Notes: generated by a model from the sequence alone, not told the origin. 64,000 nt of DNA from Vibrio parahaemolyticus (GCF_900460535.1 NZ_UHIL01000001.1:2914001-2978000), one strand, 5' to 3'. Shown: positions 37,396 to 47,649, numbered from the stretch's first letter. Numbers and translations are program-made.

Positions 37396-38574
37396 ATGTT
37401 AACGCCCCCAGCACTCAGCTTGTATGTACACATCCCATGGTGTGTACAAAAGTGCCCTTATTGCGACTTTAACTCCCATGCGCTTAAAGCGGAGATCCCA
37501 GAAGAAGAGTACATCAGTGCCCTTCTAGAAGATCTGGATACCGATATTGATAAGTACCGCTTAAATGACGCACCGCGTCCGCTGCATTCCATCTTCATTG
37601 GCGGTGGTACGCCAAGTTTGATTTCTGCAGAAGGCATTGAGCGTTTGCTAAAAGGCATCGAAGCGCGAATTCCATTCAAGCCAGACATTGAAATCACTAT
37701 GGAAGCAAACCCTGGCACCATCGAAGCAGAGCGTTTCGTGGGTTATCGTAAAGCGGGGGTCACGCGAATTTCCATCGGAGTTCAAAGCTTTGAGCAGGAG
37801 AAGTTGGAGCGTCTAGGACGAATTCATGGTCAAGGCGAAGCCGTTAATGCAGCGAAACTTGCCCATCAAATTGGTTTGAACAGCTTTAACCTCGACTTAA
37901 TGCACGGCTTACCCGATCAAAGCATCGAACAAGCGCTAGCCGATTTGGACAAAGCGATTGAGCTCGCACCGCCGCACCTGTCTTGGTATCAGCTCACCAT
38001 CGAACCAAACACCATGTTCTACTACAAGCCACCGACACTGCCAGATGACGATGACTTGTGGGACATCTTCGAACAAGGGCATGAAAAGCTAGCAGCAGCA
38101 GGTTACGTTCAGTACGAAATCTCTGGCTACAGCAAACCGGGCTATCAGTGTCAGCACAACCTGAATTACTGGCGCTTTGGTGATTACCTCGGCATCGGCT
38201 GTGGCTCACACGGCAAATTGAGTTTCGCTGATGGCCGCATCATTCGTACCACGAAAGTGAAGCATCCTCGTGGCTACTTGGCAGCTTATCAAAATATGGT
38301 AAAACCGTATTTGCATACCGAGCAGCTCGTTGCCGATGAAGACCGCCCATTTGAGTTCTTCATGAACCGCTTCCGCTTGATGGAAGCGTGTCCGAAGCAA
38401 GATTATGTGGATACCACGGGCTTACCGCTCAGTAGCATTCAAGACACCATCAACTGGGTGTTAGAGATGAGCTATTTGAGTGAAACGGAGACGCACTGGC
38501 AGATCACCGAGAAAGGAAAGCTGTTCCTCAACGACTTACTTGAAGCCTTTATGGCAGAAGAAGACGAAGAGTAA
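37396..38574 (+). CDS. hemW: Heme chaperone HemW (radical SAM)
   Basis: A 392-residue radical SAM protein. The cluster-binding CVQKCPYCDFNSH (CxxxCxxC) lies near residue 16, GGGTPSLIS near 74, and TMEANPGT follows. This is the HemW form, which lacks the coproporphyrinogen oxidase activity of HemN; it transfers heme to membrane proteins. I start at the ATG at 37396, with GAGTGA upstream; a GTG at 37384 is an alternative. It follows rdgB, as in E. coli. Confidence 0.95.
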   Translation: MLTPPALSLYVHIPWCVQKCPYCDFNSHALKAEIPEEEYISALLEDLDTDIDKYRLNDAPRPLHSIFIGGGTPSLISAEGIERLLKGIEARIPFKPDIEITMEANPGTIEAERFVGYRKAGVTRISIGVQSFEQEKLERLGRIHGQGEAVNAAKLAHQIGLNSFNLDLMHGLPDQSIEQALADLDKAIELAPPHLSWYQLTIEPNTMFYYKPPTLPDDDDLWDIFEQGHEKLAAAGYVQYEISGYSKPGYQCQHNLNYWRFGDYLGIGCGSHGKLSFADGRIIRTTKVKHPRGYLAAYQNMVKPYLHTEQLVADEDRPFEFFMNRFRLMEACPKQDYVDTTGLPLSSIQDTINWVLEMSYLSETETHWQITEKGKLFLNDLLEAFMAEEDEE

Positions 38575-38590
38575 ACCACGCGAACTACAG

Positions 38591-38617
38591 AAAAGCCTCT
38601 CAGACGAGAGGCTTTTT
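38591..38617. terminator. Bidirectional terminator between hemW and glsB
   Basis: AAAAGCCTCTC and GAGAGGCTTTT form a stem around AGAC, followed by T. It lies 16 bases after the hemW stop codon and faces the convergent glutaminase. Confidence 0.88.
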
Positions 38618-38635
38618 GTATAGAAACAGTTAACA

Positions 38636-39556
38636 CTAAAAAATCGAACGGCCAATTCGCTCAGAGAGCAGTTCCAGTGCTTTCGTACCCGCCAGCGAGT
38701 TCCCTGACGCATCAAGTTCTGGAGACCAAACCGCAATGGTCATTTCACCCGGCACTACGGCAATAATACCGCCGCCAACGCCAGATTTACCCGGCATACC
38801 CACACGGTAAGCAAACTCACCGGCACCATCGTATAAACCACAAGTTGCGAGCAATGCATTCAGTTGCTTCGTTTGTGTTGGTGACACCACTGGCTTGCCC
38901 GTTTGCACGGAAGTGCCTTTGTTGGCTAGGTAGCTAAAGGTTTTTGCTAAGTCCACACAGCTCATCTTTAAAGCACAGGCATGGAAATAGTTTTGCAGCA
39001 CAGGAATAACCTCGTTTTCGAAGTTCCCGAATGAACGCATTAGGTAAGCAATCGCCGCGTTGCGATCTCCGTGCATCATTTCCGACGCGGCCACGACTTT
39101 GTCGTAGACAATGTGAGTATCGCCCGACAACTGACGAACAAACTCAAGTAAGCGCTGACGAGGTGCAGACAAACGACTTTGCAGCAAGTCAGCCACAACA
39201 ATTGCACCCGCGTTAATAAACGGGTTGCGTGGAATACCCTGTTCCATCTCCAACTGAATCAGCGAGTTAAACGCCTGACCTGATGGCTCTTTACCAACTC
39301 TTGCCCAAATTTCTTCTTGTTTGTACAAGCACATGGCCAACGTTAGGCTCAGTGCTTTCGAAATAGACTGAATAGAAAAAGACTCATCGGCATCGCCAGC
39401 CTTAATCACTTCACCTTCATTGGTGTATACCGCAATAGCTAATTTATTATTCGGTACTTTTGCCAGAGCCGGAATATAGTCCGCCACTTTTCCTTGGCCG
39501 ATCAAAGGGCGCACTTCCGCCAGAATATCTGTCAAAATTTCCGCTGTCGGTTTCAT
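38636..39556 (-). CDS. glsB: Glutaminase
   Basis: A 306-residue serine-type glutaminase converting glutamine to glutamate and ammonia. The serine-lysine pair [14 protein letters not shown] is near residue 62; [15 protein letters not shown] and the C-terminal [17 protein letters not shown] are family hallmarks. The length fits the E. coli GlsB type. It is convergent with hemW. Confidence 0.96.
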   Translation of the reverse strand: MKPTAEILTDILAEVRPLIGQGKVADYIPALAKVPNNKLAIAVYTNEGEVIKAGDADESFSIQSISKALSLTLAMCLYKQEEIWARVGKEPSGQAFNSLIQLEMEQGIPRNPFINAGAIVVADLLQSRLSAPRQRLLEFVRQLSGDTHIVYDKVVAASEMMHGDRNAAIAYLMRSFGNFENEVIPVLQNYFHACALKMSCVDLAKTFSYLANKGTSVQTGKPVVSPTQTKQLNALLATCGLYDGAGEFAYRVGMPGKSGVGGGIIAVVPGEMTIAVWSPELDASGNSLAGTKALELLSERIGRSIF

Positions 39557-39594
39557 TGTCTACCTTCTTGTCACAAGAGTATTCGCTCAGAGGT

Positions 39595-39622
39595 AAAAAA
39601 AGCCAACAGAGCGTTGGCTTTT
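39595..39622 (-). terminator. Terminator of the TRM11-like gene
   Basis: AAAAGCCAACG and GTTGGCTTTT form a hairpin on the minus strand (with a GA-containing loop), followed by a long T run. It lies 27 bases after the methyltransferase stop codon and 39 bases upstream of glsB. Confidence 0.85.
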
Positions 39623-39648
39623 CATCGGATTCGTTATCGAAGATTCTA

Positions 39649-40677
39649 TTATGGTTTCACTGCCACAATAATATTGCGGTTGATAGATTGATCAACACGG
39701 TGAAGATAACCGATGTAAGGCTCTTCTGAAAGTACCTTCCACCCTTGCTCTTCAAATAATGCCGCGACATCTTTCCATTTCAACGTGAATTCATTGAAAG
39801 ACAGCACTACAGAACCTTGTTTTTTCAGCACCACTTTCCATGCAGGCAGAGCCTCTTTCAAAAGCTCTAGTGGGCTACGGTTCAGCTTGCTGTCTTTGGC
39901 ATTTTTGCTACCGTGCTGCACACCATAAGGTAGGTCAGACACCATGACGTCAACCGAGTTTTTCTTCACAACTTGGTCAGCGATACGGGTATCTGCTGAA
40001 TACAACTTCATGGTTTGAAGATTACCCTGGAGGTAGTCTTCTTTACTTGCAGCCGCTTCAACAACGAAGCCATCTGCCACTTTCTTGCCACCAGAAGTGC
40101 GCTTTTCTTTGCTCACTTTGTGCTTGAAGCGGCCATTCTTCATAAACTTAACGATGAAGGTTTGGATCTCTTGAACCCACTTCTGGTTGATCTCCACACC
40201 CACGACATTCAAGCCATGGATCAAACCTTCAAACAGTGTTGTACCCTTACCACACATTGGATCCATCAGCGTTAGCTGCGTGCTGTCAGTATTTGCAGCA
40301 CTCACGCCAAGGTTAACCATCAAGCGAGTAAACTGCTCATTGGTTTTGCCGGTATAACGCAGGATCTGGCTCATGCTCTCAGGGAAAGTATTGAATGCAG
40401 GCGCCTGAATTGGACGAAGCAAACCATCTTCACGCACTTCAAACAGCGCGTAATAGATAGAAGATGCGGCAATCTTACGAGACTGCGCTTCACTTAACGC
40501 TTGCTCACAAGAAAACACCAGCGCCGCAGGTAAACCCACGTCTTTGCTGCCAATTTCAGTCACTTCAACACCTTCAGAGGCCAAAATCGCTTTAAGCTCT
40601 GAGCATGCAATGGTCATTGCGCTATCAAAGTAAATTCGGTTGTGACCCGGATTCGCTAATATCGCGTAGTGGTACAT
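39649..40677 (-). CDS. TRM11-type SAM-dependent RNA methyltransferase
   Basis: A 342-residue protein. An N-terminal part of about 130 residues precedes a Rossmann methyltransferase domain with the SAM motif MDPMCGKGTTLFEG near residue 139 and the catalytic SDLPYGVQH near 249, the DxPYG form used by N2-guanosine/N6-adenosine RNA methyltransferases such as TRM11 and TrmG10. A lysine-rich insertion between these motifs (KFMKNGRFKHKVSKEKRTSGGKK) may bind RNA. No THUMP domain is obvious. I start at the ATG with AAGGAG seven bases upstream. It is followed leftward by glsB and preceded by trmB. Confidence 0.75.
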   Translation of the reverse strand: MYHYAILANPGHNRIYFDSAMTIACSELKAILASEGVEVTEIGSKDVGLPAALVFSCEQALSEAQSRKIAASSIYYALFEVREDGLLRPIQAPAFNTFPESMSQILRYTGKTNEQFTRLMVNLGVSAANTDSTQLTLMDPMCGKGTTLFEGLIHGLNVVGVEINQKWVQEIQTFIVKFMKNGRFKHKVSKEKRTSGGKKVADGFVVEAAASKEDYLQGNLQTMKLYSADTRIADQVVKKNSVDVMVSDLPYGVQHGSKNAKDSKLNRSPLELLKEALPAWKVVLKKQGSVVLSFNEFTLKWKDVAALFEEQGWKVLSEEPYIGYLHRVDQSINRNIIVAVKP

Positions 40678-40688
40678 CAACTGACTCC

Positions 40689-41408
40689 TTAAGCAGTGCG
40701 TTTGTATTTAATATCCCACACACCGTGACCTAGACGGTGACCACGAGCTTCAAACTTCGTCAGTGGACGATCTTCAGGACGAGGAACAAAGTCACCGTCT
40801 TGCGCAATATTTTCGAAACCTGGCGCTTGGTTCATGATTTCAATCATGTGCTCTGCGTAGTTTTCCCAGTCTGTTGCCATGTGGAAAATGCCTTCGTTCG
40901 GGATAAGCTTTTGACGAACCATTTCAGCAAACTCAAGCTGCACGATACGACGCTTGTGGTGACGCTTTTTGTGCCAAGGATCTGGGAAGAATAACTGTAG
41001 CGTAGCAAGGCTGTCATTTGGGATCATGTGCTCAAACACTTCAACCGCATCGTGACACATTACGCGAAGATTAGTGATACCCGCTTCGCGTGCATCTGAA
41101 AGACAAGCACCAACACCTGGGCTATGTACTTCAATACCGAAGAAGTTTTTCTCAGGTGCATTCTTTGCCATTTCAACTAATGAAGCACCCATACCAAAAC
41201 CGATTTCTAGTACGACTGGATTATCGTTACCAAACACTTCTTTCCAATCAAGAAGTTCTGCTTTGTAGTCGATACCCATTGTTGGCCAGCACTCGTTCAT
41301 CGCGTTCTCTTGGCCTTTCGTTAGACGACCTTCGCGACGTACAAAGCTGCGGATTTTACGGATCAGCTTGCCGTCTTCGTTGTATTCGTTAGTGGTTACT
41401 TCACTCAT
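40689..41408 (-). CDS. trmB: tRNA (guanine-N7)-methyltransferase
   Basis: A 239-residue enzyme methylating G46 in the tRNA variable loop. The SAM motif [14 protein letters not shown] is near residue 66, and [17 protein letters not shown] near 145 is the TrmB hallmark. I start at the ATG at 41406-41408; an extension of five residues upstream is possible. It precedes the TRM11-like gene by 11 bases, so two RNA methyltransferases share a transcript. Confidence 0.97.
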   Translation of the reverse strand: MSEVTTNEYNEDGKLIRKIRSFVRREGRLTKGQENAMNECWPTMGIDYKAELLDWKEVFGNDNPVVLEIGFGMGASLVEMAKNAPEKNFFGIEVHSPGVGACLSDAREAGITNLRVMCHDAVEVFEHMIPNDSLATLQLFFPDPWHKKRHHKRRIVQLEFAEMVRQKLIPNEGIFHMATDWENYAEHMIEIMNQAPGFENIAQDGDFVPRPEDRPLTKFEARGHRLGHGVWDIKYKRTA

Positions 41409-41611
41409 TGATTTTGCCTGCACATTGATTAATCAAAGCGGGGATTATCCAAAGAATTTACTCGGGTGCAAGTATTTGTTGAGCTTGTGGCCTATCGCTA
41501 CCCAAAAGCCATCACACCCCCTGTAATATCCCCACTGTTTACCAGTTGTACTTCTTACCCATTCTGTGGTGCAATTTTGCCCCTAACCAATAATAGAATA
41601 CAGAGCAAGTC

Positions 41612-42688
41612 GTGACCCCTTTCGCCAGTGCCATCTTAGAATGGTATGACGCATACGGAAGAAAAGATCTTCCGTGGCAACAAAACAAAACCGCATACAG
41701 TGTCTGGTTGTCTGAAATCATGCTTCAGCAAACACAGGTCACTACCGTTATTCCTTATTACCAACGCTTCTTGGAACGCTTTCCGACTGTCGTCGACCTT
41801 GCGAACGCAGAGCAAGATGAAGTGCTACACCTTTGGACTGGCCTAGGTTATTACGCGCGTGCTCGCAACCTTCATAAAGCCGCTAAAGAGGTCGCCCATA
41901 AATACAGTGGCGAGTTTCCACTTAATCTAGAACAAATGAATGCGCTTCCTGGAATTGGTCGCTCAACCGCAGCAGCCGTATTGTCATCGGTACACAAGCA
42001 GCCGCATGCCATTCTTGATGGCAACGTAAAACGAACGCTATCACGCTGCTTTGCTGTAGAAGGTTGGCCAGGCCAGAAGAAAGTTGAAAATCAGTTATGG
42101 GAAATTGCCGAAGCGCATACTCCGCAAACTGATGTAGATAAGTATAACCAAGCCATGATGGACATGGGGGCGATGGTTTGTACCCGCAGCAAACCTAAGT
42201 GCACCCTATGCCCTGTTGCTGATTTATGTGTGGCGAAAAAACAAGGGAACGTGCTCGACTACCCGGGTAAAAAACCGAAGAAAGAAAAACCGGTCAAACA
42301 AACCCGCTTCGTGATGCTTCATCACCACAATGAGAACGGACACGAAGTATGGCTAGAACAAAGACCACAAACTGGTATTTGGGGAGGTTTATTTTGCTTC
42401 CCACAAACCGAACATGTGGACGTCGAAAGCGATATCGATTTACTACTTGAGCAACGTAGCATAAAAGCCAGCGACATCAACAAGCAGGAAACGTTAATCA
42501 CGTTTCGCCATACATTTAGTCATTACCACCTAGATATCACACCGATTTTGATTGACCTGTCAAAGCAACCCGATGTGGTAATGGAAGGCAGCAAAGGTCT
42601 TTGGTATAACTTATCTCAACCTGAAGAAGTGGGCTTAGCCGCACCAGTGAAACTTTTATTGGAAGCGCTACCTCACGAACTTCGTTAA
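41612..42688 (+). CDS. mutY: Adenine DNA glycosylase MutY
   Basis: A 358-residue DNA repair enzyme removing adenine opposite 8-oxoguanine. The catalytic-domain parts are [24 protein letters not shown] near residue 20, the helix-hairpin-helix [14 protein letters not shown] near 112 and ILDGNVKR with the catalytic aspartate near 134. An Fe-S cluster motif [17 protein letters not shown] follows near 190, and a NUDIX-like C-terminal domain starts about 230. The start is GTG (GTGACCCCTTTC). It heads a mutY-yggX-mltC group. Confidence 0.97.
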   Translation: MTPFASAILEWYDAYGRKDLPWQQNKTAYSVWLSEIMLQQTQVTTVIPYYQRFLERFPTVVDLANAEQDEVLHLWTGLGYYARARNLHKAAKEVAHKYSGEFPLNLEQMNALPGIGRSTAAAVLSSVHKQPHAILDGNVKRTLSRCFAVEGWPGQKKVENQLWEIAEAHTPQTDVDKYNQAMMDMGAMVCTRSKPKCTLCPVADLCVAKKQGNVLDYPGKKPKKEKPVKQTRFVMLHHHNENGHEVWLEQRPQTGIWGGLFCFPQTEHVDVESDIDLLLEQRSIKASDINKQETLITFRHTFSHYHLDITPILIDLSKQPDVVMEGSKGLWYNLSQPEEVGLAAPVKLLLEALPHELR

Positions 42689-42707
42689 TTGAATACAAGG
42701 AGTCATT

Positions 42708-42980
42708 ATGAGCCGCACTGTGTTTTGTGCTCGACTAAAGAAAGAAGGCGAAGGTCTGGACTTTCAACTTTACCCAGGTGAACTAGGTAAACGCATTTTC
42801 GATAACATCTCGAAAGAAGCTTGGGCTCAGTGGCAACACAAACAAACCATGTTGATCAACGAGAAAAAGCTCAACATGATGGATCCAGAGCATCGTAAAC
42901 TGCTCGAAACCGAAATGGTGAACTTCCTATTCGAAGGCAAAGACGTTCACATTGAAGGTTACACACCACCAAGCGAATAA
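42708..42980 (+). CDS. yggX: Fe(2+)-trafficking protein YggX
   Basis: A 90-residue protein starting [19 protein letters not shown] with the conserved cysteine at residue 7, and ending in a [20 protein letters not shown] helix. YggX protects Fe-S clusters and limits iron-mediated DNA damage. It follows mutY by 19 bases, with an AAGGAG site. Confidence 0.97.
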   Translation: MSRTVFCARLKKEGEGLDFQLYPGELGKRIFDNISKEAWAQWQHKQTMLINEKKLNMMDPEHRKLLETEMVNFLFEGKDVHIEGYTPPSE

Positions 42981-42998
42981 AGCCAATTTGTTCAAAAG

Positions 42999-43034
42999 CA
43001 ATGACATCACAACCTAAACTGTGATGTCATTTTT
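42999..43034 (+). terminator. Terminator of yggX
   Basis: AATGACATCACA and TGTGATGTCATT form a 12-bp stem followed by TTTTC. It separates yggX from mltC. Confidence 0.85.
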
Positions 43035-43068
43035 CCTCCAGCGCCTTGTCCTCATCACCTAAAAACTT

Positions 43069-44208
43069 ATGAAGAAAATTGCTTTTATTGCCACCGCTCT
43101 CTTATTGGCGGGCTGTAGCCGCGAATTCGTCGAAAAAATTTATGACGTGAACTACGAGCCAACCAACCGCTTTGCAAACAATCTAGCAGAGCTACCAGGC
43201 CAGTTTGAGAAAGATACCGCCGCACTCGATGCGTTAATCAATAGCTTCTCAGGCAATATCAAAAAGCGTTGGGGACAACGTGAAGTGAAGTTCGCAGGTA
43301 AAAGTAACTACGTCAAGTACATCGACAATTATTTAAGTCGGGCAGAAGTGGATTTCCAGAAAGGTCTTATTACAATCGAGACCGTTTCTCCGACCGAACC
43401 ACAAAAACACTTGAAGAACGCGATCATCACCACATTGCTAACGCCAGATGATCCAGCAAACGTCGACTTGTTCTCATCGAAAGAGATCAAACTCGAAGGC
43501 CAACCCTTTTTGTACAAACAGGTGCTCGATCAAGATAAAAAGCCCATTCAATGGTCATGGCGCGCGAATCGCTTCGCTGACTATCTGATTGCCAATAACA
43601 TCAAAACCAAAGATGTAGACTTTAAAAAAGCGTATTACGTTGAGATTCCAATGGTAGAGGATCACTTCTCTCAGCGTAGTTACCAATATGCGGATATCGT
43701 GCGTCGCGCATCAAAAAAATACGACATTCCTGAAGATCTGATTTACGCCATCATCAAAACCGAGAGCAGTTTTAACCCTTACGCAGTAAGTTGGGCCAAT
43801 GCTTATGGATTGATGCAAGTAGTGCCTAAAACCGCTGGTCGTGATGTATTTAAGCTCGTAAAGAACAAATCAGGACAACCTAGCCCAGAGTATTTGTTCA
43901 ACCCAGAAAACAATATTGACACAGGAACCGCCTACTTCTACATCCTCAAAAACCGTTATTTACGCGAAGTTCAGCATCCAACTTCGTTAGAGTACAGTAT
44001 GATTTCCGCTTACAACGGTGGAACTGGTGGTGTTTTAAACACATTTAATCGCAGTGACCGAAAACGCGCGATGCGAGATCTCAATTCTTTGCAACCCAAC
44101 CAAGTTTATTGGGCGCTAACTAAGAAACATCCGAACGCTGAAGCGCGTCGTTACCTAGAAAAAGTTACAAATTTCAAAAAGGAATTTAACTCTGAGCACA
44201 CTTTGTAA
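43069..44208 (+). CDS. mltC: Membrane-bound lytic murein transglycosylase C
   Basis: A 379-residue lipoprotein. The signal peptide ends in LLLAGC at residues 11-16, giving a lipid-modified cysteine. The C-terminal SLT domain has the catalytic glutamate in IIKTESSFNPYAVSWANAYGLMQVVPKTAG near residue 225 and SAYNGGTGGVLNTF near 320. MltC cleaves peptidoglycan glycan strands with anhydro ends. The gene lies next to mutY and yggX, as in E. coli. Confidence 0.96.
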   Translation: MKKIAFIATALLLAGCSREFVEKIYDVNYEPTNRFANNLAELPGQFEKDTAALDALINSFSGNIKKRWGQREVKFAGKSNYVKYIDNYLSRAEVDFQKGLITIETVSPTEPQKHLKNAIITTLLTPDDPANVDLFSSKEIKLEGQPFLYKQVLDQDKKPIQWSWRANRFADYLIANNIKTKDVDFKKAYYVEIPMVEDHFSQRSYQYADIVRRASKKYDIPEDLIYAIIKTESSFNPYAVSWANAYGLMQVVPKTAGRDVFKLVKNKSGQPSPEYLFNPENNIDTGTAYFYILKNRYLREVQHPTSLEYSMISAYNGGTGGVLNTFNRSDRKRAMRDLNSLQPNQVYWALTKKHPNAEARRYLEKVTNFKKEFNSEHTL

Positions 44209-44235
44209 TGACAGTTGAATAAAAAGCGTTCGAAC

Positions 44236-44270
44236 AACCACTTTTTTGAAATTATTTAAAAAAAGTGGTT
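44236..44270. repeat. Inverted repeat overlapping a tRNA promoter
   Basis: AACCACTTTTTT (44236-44247) and AAAAAAGTGGTT (44259-44270) form a perfect 12-bp dyad around an 11-base AT-rich loop. The right arm ends inside the -35 box of the tRNA array promoter, and the dyad starts 28 bases after the mltC stop. It could end mltC transcripts or be an operator. Confidence 0.6.
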
Positions 44271-44297
44271 GACGCAAAGCGGGAAAATCCGTTTAAT
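44269..44297 (+). promoter_or_regulatory. Promoter of the first tRNA array
   Basis: TTGACG (44269-44274), 17 bases, TTTAAT (44292-44297), then a GC-containing discriminator AGCGC. The first tRNA begins 11 bases after the -10 box. The same arrangement precedes the second array at 47196-47224. Confidence 0.8.
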
Positions 44298-44308
44298 AGC
44301 GCTCCGTT

Positions 44309-44384
44309 GCCCGGATAGCTCAGTCGGTAGAGCAGAGGATTGAAAATCCTCGTGTCGGTGGTTCGATTCCGCCTCCGGGCACCA
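44309..44384 (+). tRNA. tRNA-Phe (GAA), acceptor GCCCGGA
   Basis: A 76-nt cloverleaf with encoded CCA. The anticodon loop reads TTGAAAA, anticodon GAA. The acceptor stem is GCCCGGA/TCCGGGC. It is the first of seven tRNAs in this array, followed by a hairpin formed by CACCA and a downstream TGGTG. Confidence 0.96.
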
Positions 44385-44449
44385 CAATTTGATTTGTTGG
44401 TGTCTTAGCAAAAGTTATTACACGAACAAAAGCACAAAGAATACAGTGT

Positions 44450-44525
<76 letters not shown>

Positions 44526-44532
44526 TTCTTTT

Positions 44533-44608
44533 GCCTCGATAGCTCAGTCGGTAGAGCAGAGGATTGAAAATCCTCGTGTCGGTGGTTCGATTCCGCCTCG
44601 AGGCACCA
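44533..44608 (+). tRNA. tRNA-Phe (GAA), acceptor GCCTCGA
   Basis: Same body and GAA anticodon as the copy at 44309, but the acceptor stem is GCCTCGA/TCGAGGC, with two compensated base-pair changes. CCA is encoded and the spacer forms a hairpin with it. Confidence 0.96.
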
Positions 44609-44678
44609 TTATTTGGTGTGCTTGCTTCATTTGATGATTAGCAAGACACAAACAACTTTTTGTTGTTAAAAGAACAAT

Positions 44679-44754
44679 TCCTCCTTAGCTCAGTTGGTAG
44701 AGCGACGGACTGTTAATCCGCAGGTCGCTGGTTCGAGCCCAGCAGGAGGAGCCA
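44679..44754 (+). tRNA. tRNA-Asn (GTT)
   Basis: A 76-nt cloverleaf with acceptor TCCTCCT/AGGAGGA, anticodon GTT and encoded CCA. Identical copies are at 45027 and 47459. Confidence 0.96.
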
Positions 44755-44825
44755 CTTTTCAGAGTTTCACTTAAGTGAGATTCTAAAAGATGAAGAGTTG
44801 AACTCTTCTAAAAAGAATAAAGTGT

Positions 44826-44901
<76 letters not shown>

Positions 44902-44908
44902 TTCTTTT

Positions 44909-44984
44909 GCCTCGATAGCTCAGTCGGTAGAGCAGAGGATTGAAAATCCTCGTGTCGGTGGTTCGATTCCGCCTCGAGGCACCA
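44909..44984 (+). tRNA. tRNA-Phe (GAA), acceptor GCCTCGA, second copy
   Basis: Identical to the copy at 44533. Together with 44826 it repeats the Thr-Phe-Asn unit of the first half of the array. Confidence 0.96.
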
Positions 44985-45026
44985 TATTTGGTGCACTTGC
45001 TGAATGGCAAGACACAACAGAATAGT

Positions 45027-45102
45027 TCCTCCTTAGCTCAGTTGGTAGAGCGACGGACTGTTAATCCGCAGGTCGCTGGTTCGAGCCCAGCAGGAGGAGC
45101 CA
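45027..45102 (+). tRNA. tRNA-Asn (GTT), second copy
   Basis: Identical to the copy at 44679 and the last gene of the array. A terminator follows within nine bases. Confidence 0.96.
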
Positions 45103-45105
45103 ATT

Positions 45106-45137
45106 TAAAAAGCCGCATCACTTGATGCGGCTTTTTT
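45106..45137 (+). terminator. Terminator of the first tRNA array
   Basis: AGCCGCATCA and TGATGCGGCT form a 10-bp stem (45111-45132) followed by six Ts. The same hairpin and T run end the second array. Confidence 0.92.
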
Positions 45138-45374
45138 GCATCTGCCCTATTCTCCATTTTAATATTCCTTTGCTTCGCACTTCATATCCAAACATCACCA
45201 AATATTAAATCCCCTCTTCAAAAATACTTATTTCACGCTAAAAATTTAATCCTCATCATAGTTTCAATACGTGCTTGTAGGCGTAATACCACTTCTTCAA
45301 TAAGATGCGTCGGCTATTAGATTATTGACATAAGCCATGCTTTGCATAGCAATGACACATTTTGTGAGCCAAAT

Positions 45375-47000
45375 ATGAAATTAAAAACTCAAGCCTACTT
45401 ATTATCCGCGATCATACTGTTAGCTTTGCTAGCCTTGACCGCTACAGGTTTATGGACCTTACGCGTCGCAAGTAACCTCGATAACAAAGCTCGAGTAACT
45501 GAGCTATTCAAGAGTGCATACAGCATTCTGACTGAAGTAGAAAAAATGGCAGTTGAAGGCAAGATGCCTGAAGAGGAAGCAAAAGCACTCGCAACACGCC
45601 TACTGCGTAACAACATCTACAAAGACAACGAGTACGTTTATGTGGCGGACGAAAATATGATGTTTATTGCCGCACCACTAGATCCTCAACTACACGGAAC
45701 CAGTTTCCATGACTTTAAAGATGGCAGCGGTAATAGCGTAGGCCAACTCATCCTAGATGTTTTGGGTCGCAAAACAGGTCAGATTGTTGAATATACCTGG
45801 AGCCAAAAACAGGCCGACGGCAGCATTGAAGAAAAACACTCAATAGCAGAAAAAACACCACATTGGGGTTGGGTTGTCGGCACAGGTATTGGCTTTAATG
45901 AAGTGAATGCACGTTTTTGGTCGACAGCACAGTGGCAGCTTATGCTGTGTCTGGTTATCGCAGGTTCAATTCTTGGAGGCTTGATCATCTCGATTCGCAA
46001 AATGCTCAATCTCTTAGGAGGTGAACCTAACGATGTACGAGAAGCGGTTCAAGCGGTTGCACAAGGTAACATCCAAACTAGCTTTGATACCGTCGCTCCA
46101 AAAGGCAGTATCTACCATGCGGTTCAGAATATGAGCCAATCATTGGCAACCATGGTGACTAACCTTGAACAATCGATGCACGCTCTACGCGATGAGCTAT
46201 CAGCAGTAGAGTCGCGCTCAAATTCCATCGCCGATCTTACCGTTTCTCAGCAGCAATCGACCGCAATGATTGCAACAGCGATGACAGAAATGGCTTCTTC
46301 CGCTAACCATGTGGCAAGCTCTGCTAGCGACACAGCACGTAATACCGATGAAGCAGATAAACAAAGTCAGCACACTCAATCACTGATCCACAGCACTGTA
46401 GATAACGTCCAAGGTCTTGCGACTCAGCTGAATACTGCAAGTAAAGCGGTTGCCGATCTCGATCAAGATGTAAACAACATCGTGAAAGTTCTGGATGTAA
46501 TCGGGGATATTGCGGAACAAACCAACCTATTAGCCTTGAACGCTGCAATTGAAGCAGCCCGAGCAGGCGAACAAGGACGAGGCTTTGCTGTAGTAGCAGA
46601 TGAGGTACGTAATCTTGCAGGTCGAACTCAAGACAGCACAAAAGAGATCCAACACATGATCTCGAATCTTCAAGAAGGCTCTCGCAATGCCATTCATACA
46701 ATGGAAATCTGTGCGGAAACAAGTGAAAGCACAGTAACTGAATCGATGAATGCATCAGAAGCTCTCCAACAGATCGTTACCGCGCTTGAATCTATCACAG
46801 CAATGAGTCAACAAATTGCGACGGCAGCAGCTGAGCAAACGCAAGTCAGTGATGACATTGCACACCGCATAAATCTGATTGAAGAGAGCGGAAGTAAGCT
46901 AAATTCAGTGGTAACAGAGAGCCAATCGAGCACCCAAAGTTTGGCCTCTTTGGCAAATGAACTGGAAGGATGGGTGAATAAGTTCTCCGTAAAGCACTAG
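45375..47000 (+). CDS. Methyl-accepting chemotaxis protein with a single Cache-type sensor
   Basis: A 541-residue chemoreceptor. The first membrane helix is at about residues 7-28, a periplasmic single-Cache-like domain covers about 35-185 ([25 protein letters not shown], ending [11 protein letters not shown]), and the second helix is about 190-212. A signalling domain follows, with the conserved hairpin tip [40 protein letters not shown] near residue 385. There is no C-terminal CheR-binding pentapeptide (the end reads KFSVKH). The ligand is unknown; this sensor type often binds short organic acids. The ATG at 45375 is chosen over an earlier one because it begins at the membrane helix. Confidence 0.9.
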   Translation: MKLKTQAYLLSAIILLALLALTATGLWTLRVASNLDNKARVTELFKSAYSILTEVEKMAVEGKMPEEEAKALATRLLRNNIYKDNEYVYVADENMMFIAAPLDPQLHGTSFHDFKDGSGNSVGQLILDVLGRKTGQIVEYTWSQKQADGSIEEKHSIAEKTPHWGWVVGTGIGFNEVNARFWSTAQWQLMLCLVIAGSILGGLIISIRKMLNLLGGEPNDVREAVQAVAQGNIQTSFDTVAPKGSIYHAVQNMSQSLATMVTNLEQSMHALRDELSAVESRSNSIADLTVSQQQSTAMIATAMTEMASSANHVASSASDTARNTDEADKQSQHTQSLIHSTVDNVQGLATQLNTASKAVADLDQDVNNIVKVLDVIGDIAEQTNLLALNAAIEAARAGEQGRGFAVVADEVRNLAGRTQDSTKEIQHMISNLQEGSRNAIHTMEICAETSESTVTESMNASEALQQIVTALESITAMSQQIATAAAEQTQVSDDIAHRINLIEESGSKLNSVVTESQSSTQSLASLANELEGWVNKFSVKH

Positions 47001-47020
47001 TTTAAAGTCAATTGTTCACT

Positions 47021-47051
47021 AAAAAGCACGTTTTCAAACGTGCTTTTTTTG
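47021..47051 (+). terminator. Terminator of the chemoreceptor gene
   Basis: AAAAGCACGTTT pairs perfectly with AAACGTGCTTTT around TC, followed by TTT and GTTTT. It sits 20 bases after the stop codon. Confidence 0.92.
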
Positions 47052-47195
47052 TTTTCGTCGCATTTATTCAGCAAACAAGCTCGTAATTTCTTTCTTAGAA
47101 AAGCTTAAAACATGGTGTATCCCTATTTAAAACGCATAAAAACAGCCCACTCCGAGCACATTTTCATCAAACGATATTTTATTTTAATTTTATTG

Positions 47196-47224
47196 TTGAC
47201 CTGAAAGCCGAAAAGCCTTTTAAT
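47196..47224 (+). promoter_or_regulatory. Promoter of the second tRNA array
   Basis: TTGACC (47196-47201), 17 bases, TTTAAT (47219-47224). The first tRNA begins 10 bases downstream. Box spacing and -10 sequence match the promoter of the first array. Confidence 0.8.
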
Positions 47225-47234
47225 ACACCTCGTC

Positions 47235-47310
47235 GCCCGGATAGCTCAGTCGGTAGAGCAGAGGATTGAAAATCCTCGTGTCGGTGGTTCGATTCCGCCT
47301 CCGGGCACCA
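47235..47310 (+). tRNA. tRNA-Phe (GAA), acceptor GCCCGGA, second copy
   Basis: Identical to the copy at 44309 that opens the first array. Its spacer again pairs TGGTG with the CACCA end. Confidence 0.96.
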
Positions 47311-47361
47311 CAATTTAAAATTGTTGGTGTCTAACACGAACAATATAAAGAATAACGGTAC

Positions 47362-47437
<76 letters not shown>

Positions 47438-47458
47438 TTTATTCTTAAAAAAGACAAT

Positions 47459-47534
47459 TCCTCCTTAGCTCAGTTGGTAGAGCGACGGACTGTTAATCCG
47501 CAGGTCGCTGGTTCGAGCCCAGCAGGAGGAGCCA
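47459..47534 (+). tRNA. tRNA-Asn (GTT), third copy
   Basis: Identical to the copies at 44679 and 45027. Confidence 0.96.
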
Positions 47535-47573
47535 CTTTCAATTGGCAAGCTAATTACTTGTTAATGAAAATGT

Positions 47574-47649
<76 letters not shown>

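Noticed and set aside
46324..46755. 143-codon minus-strand frame inside the chemoreceptor gene
   Set aside because: Antisense to the strongly conserved signalling domain; explained by codon composition.
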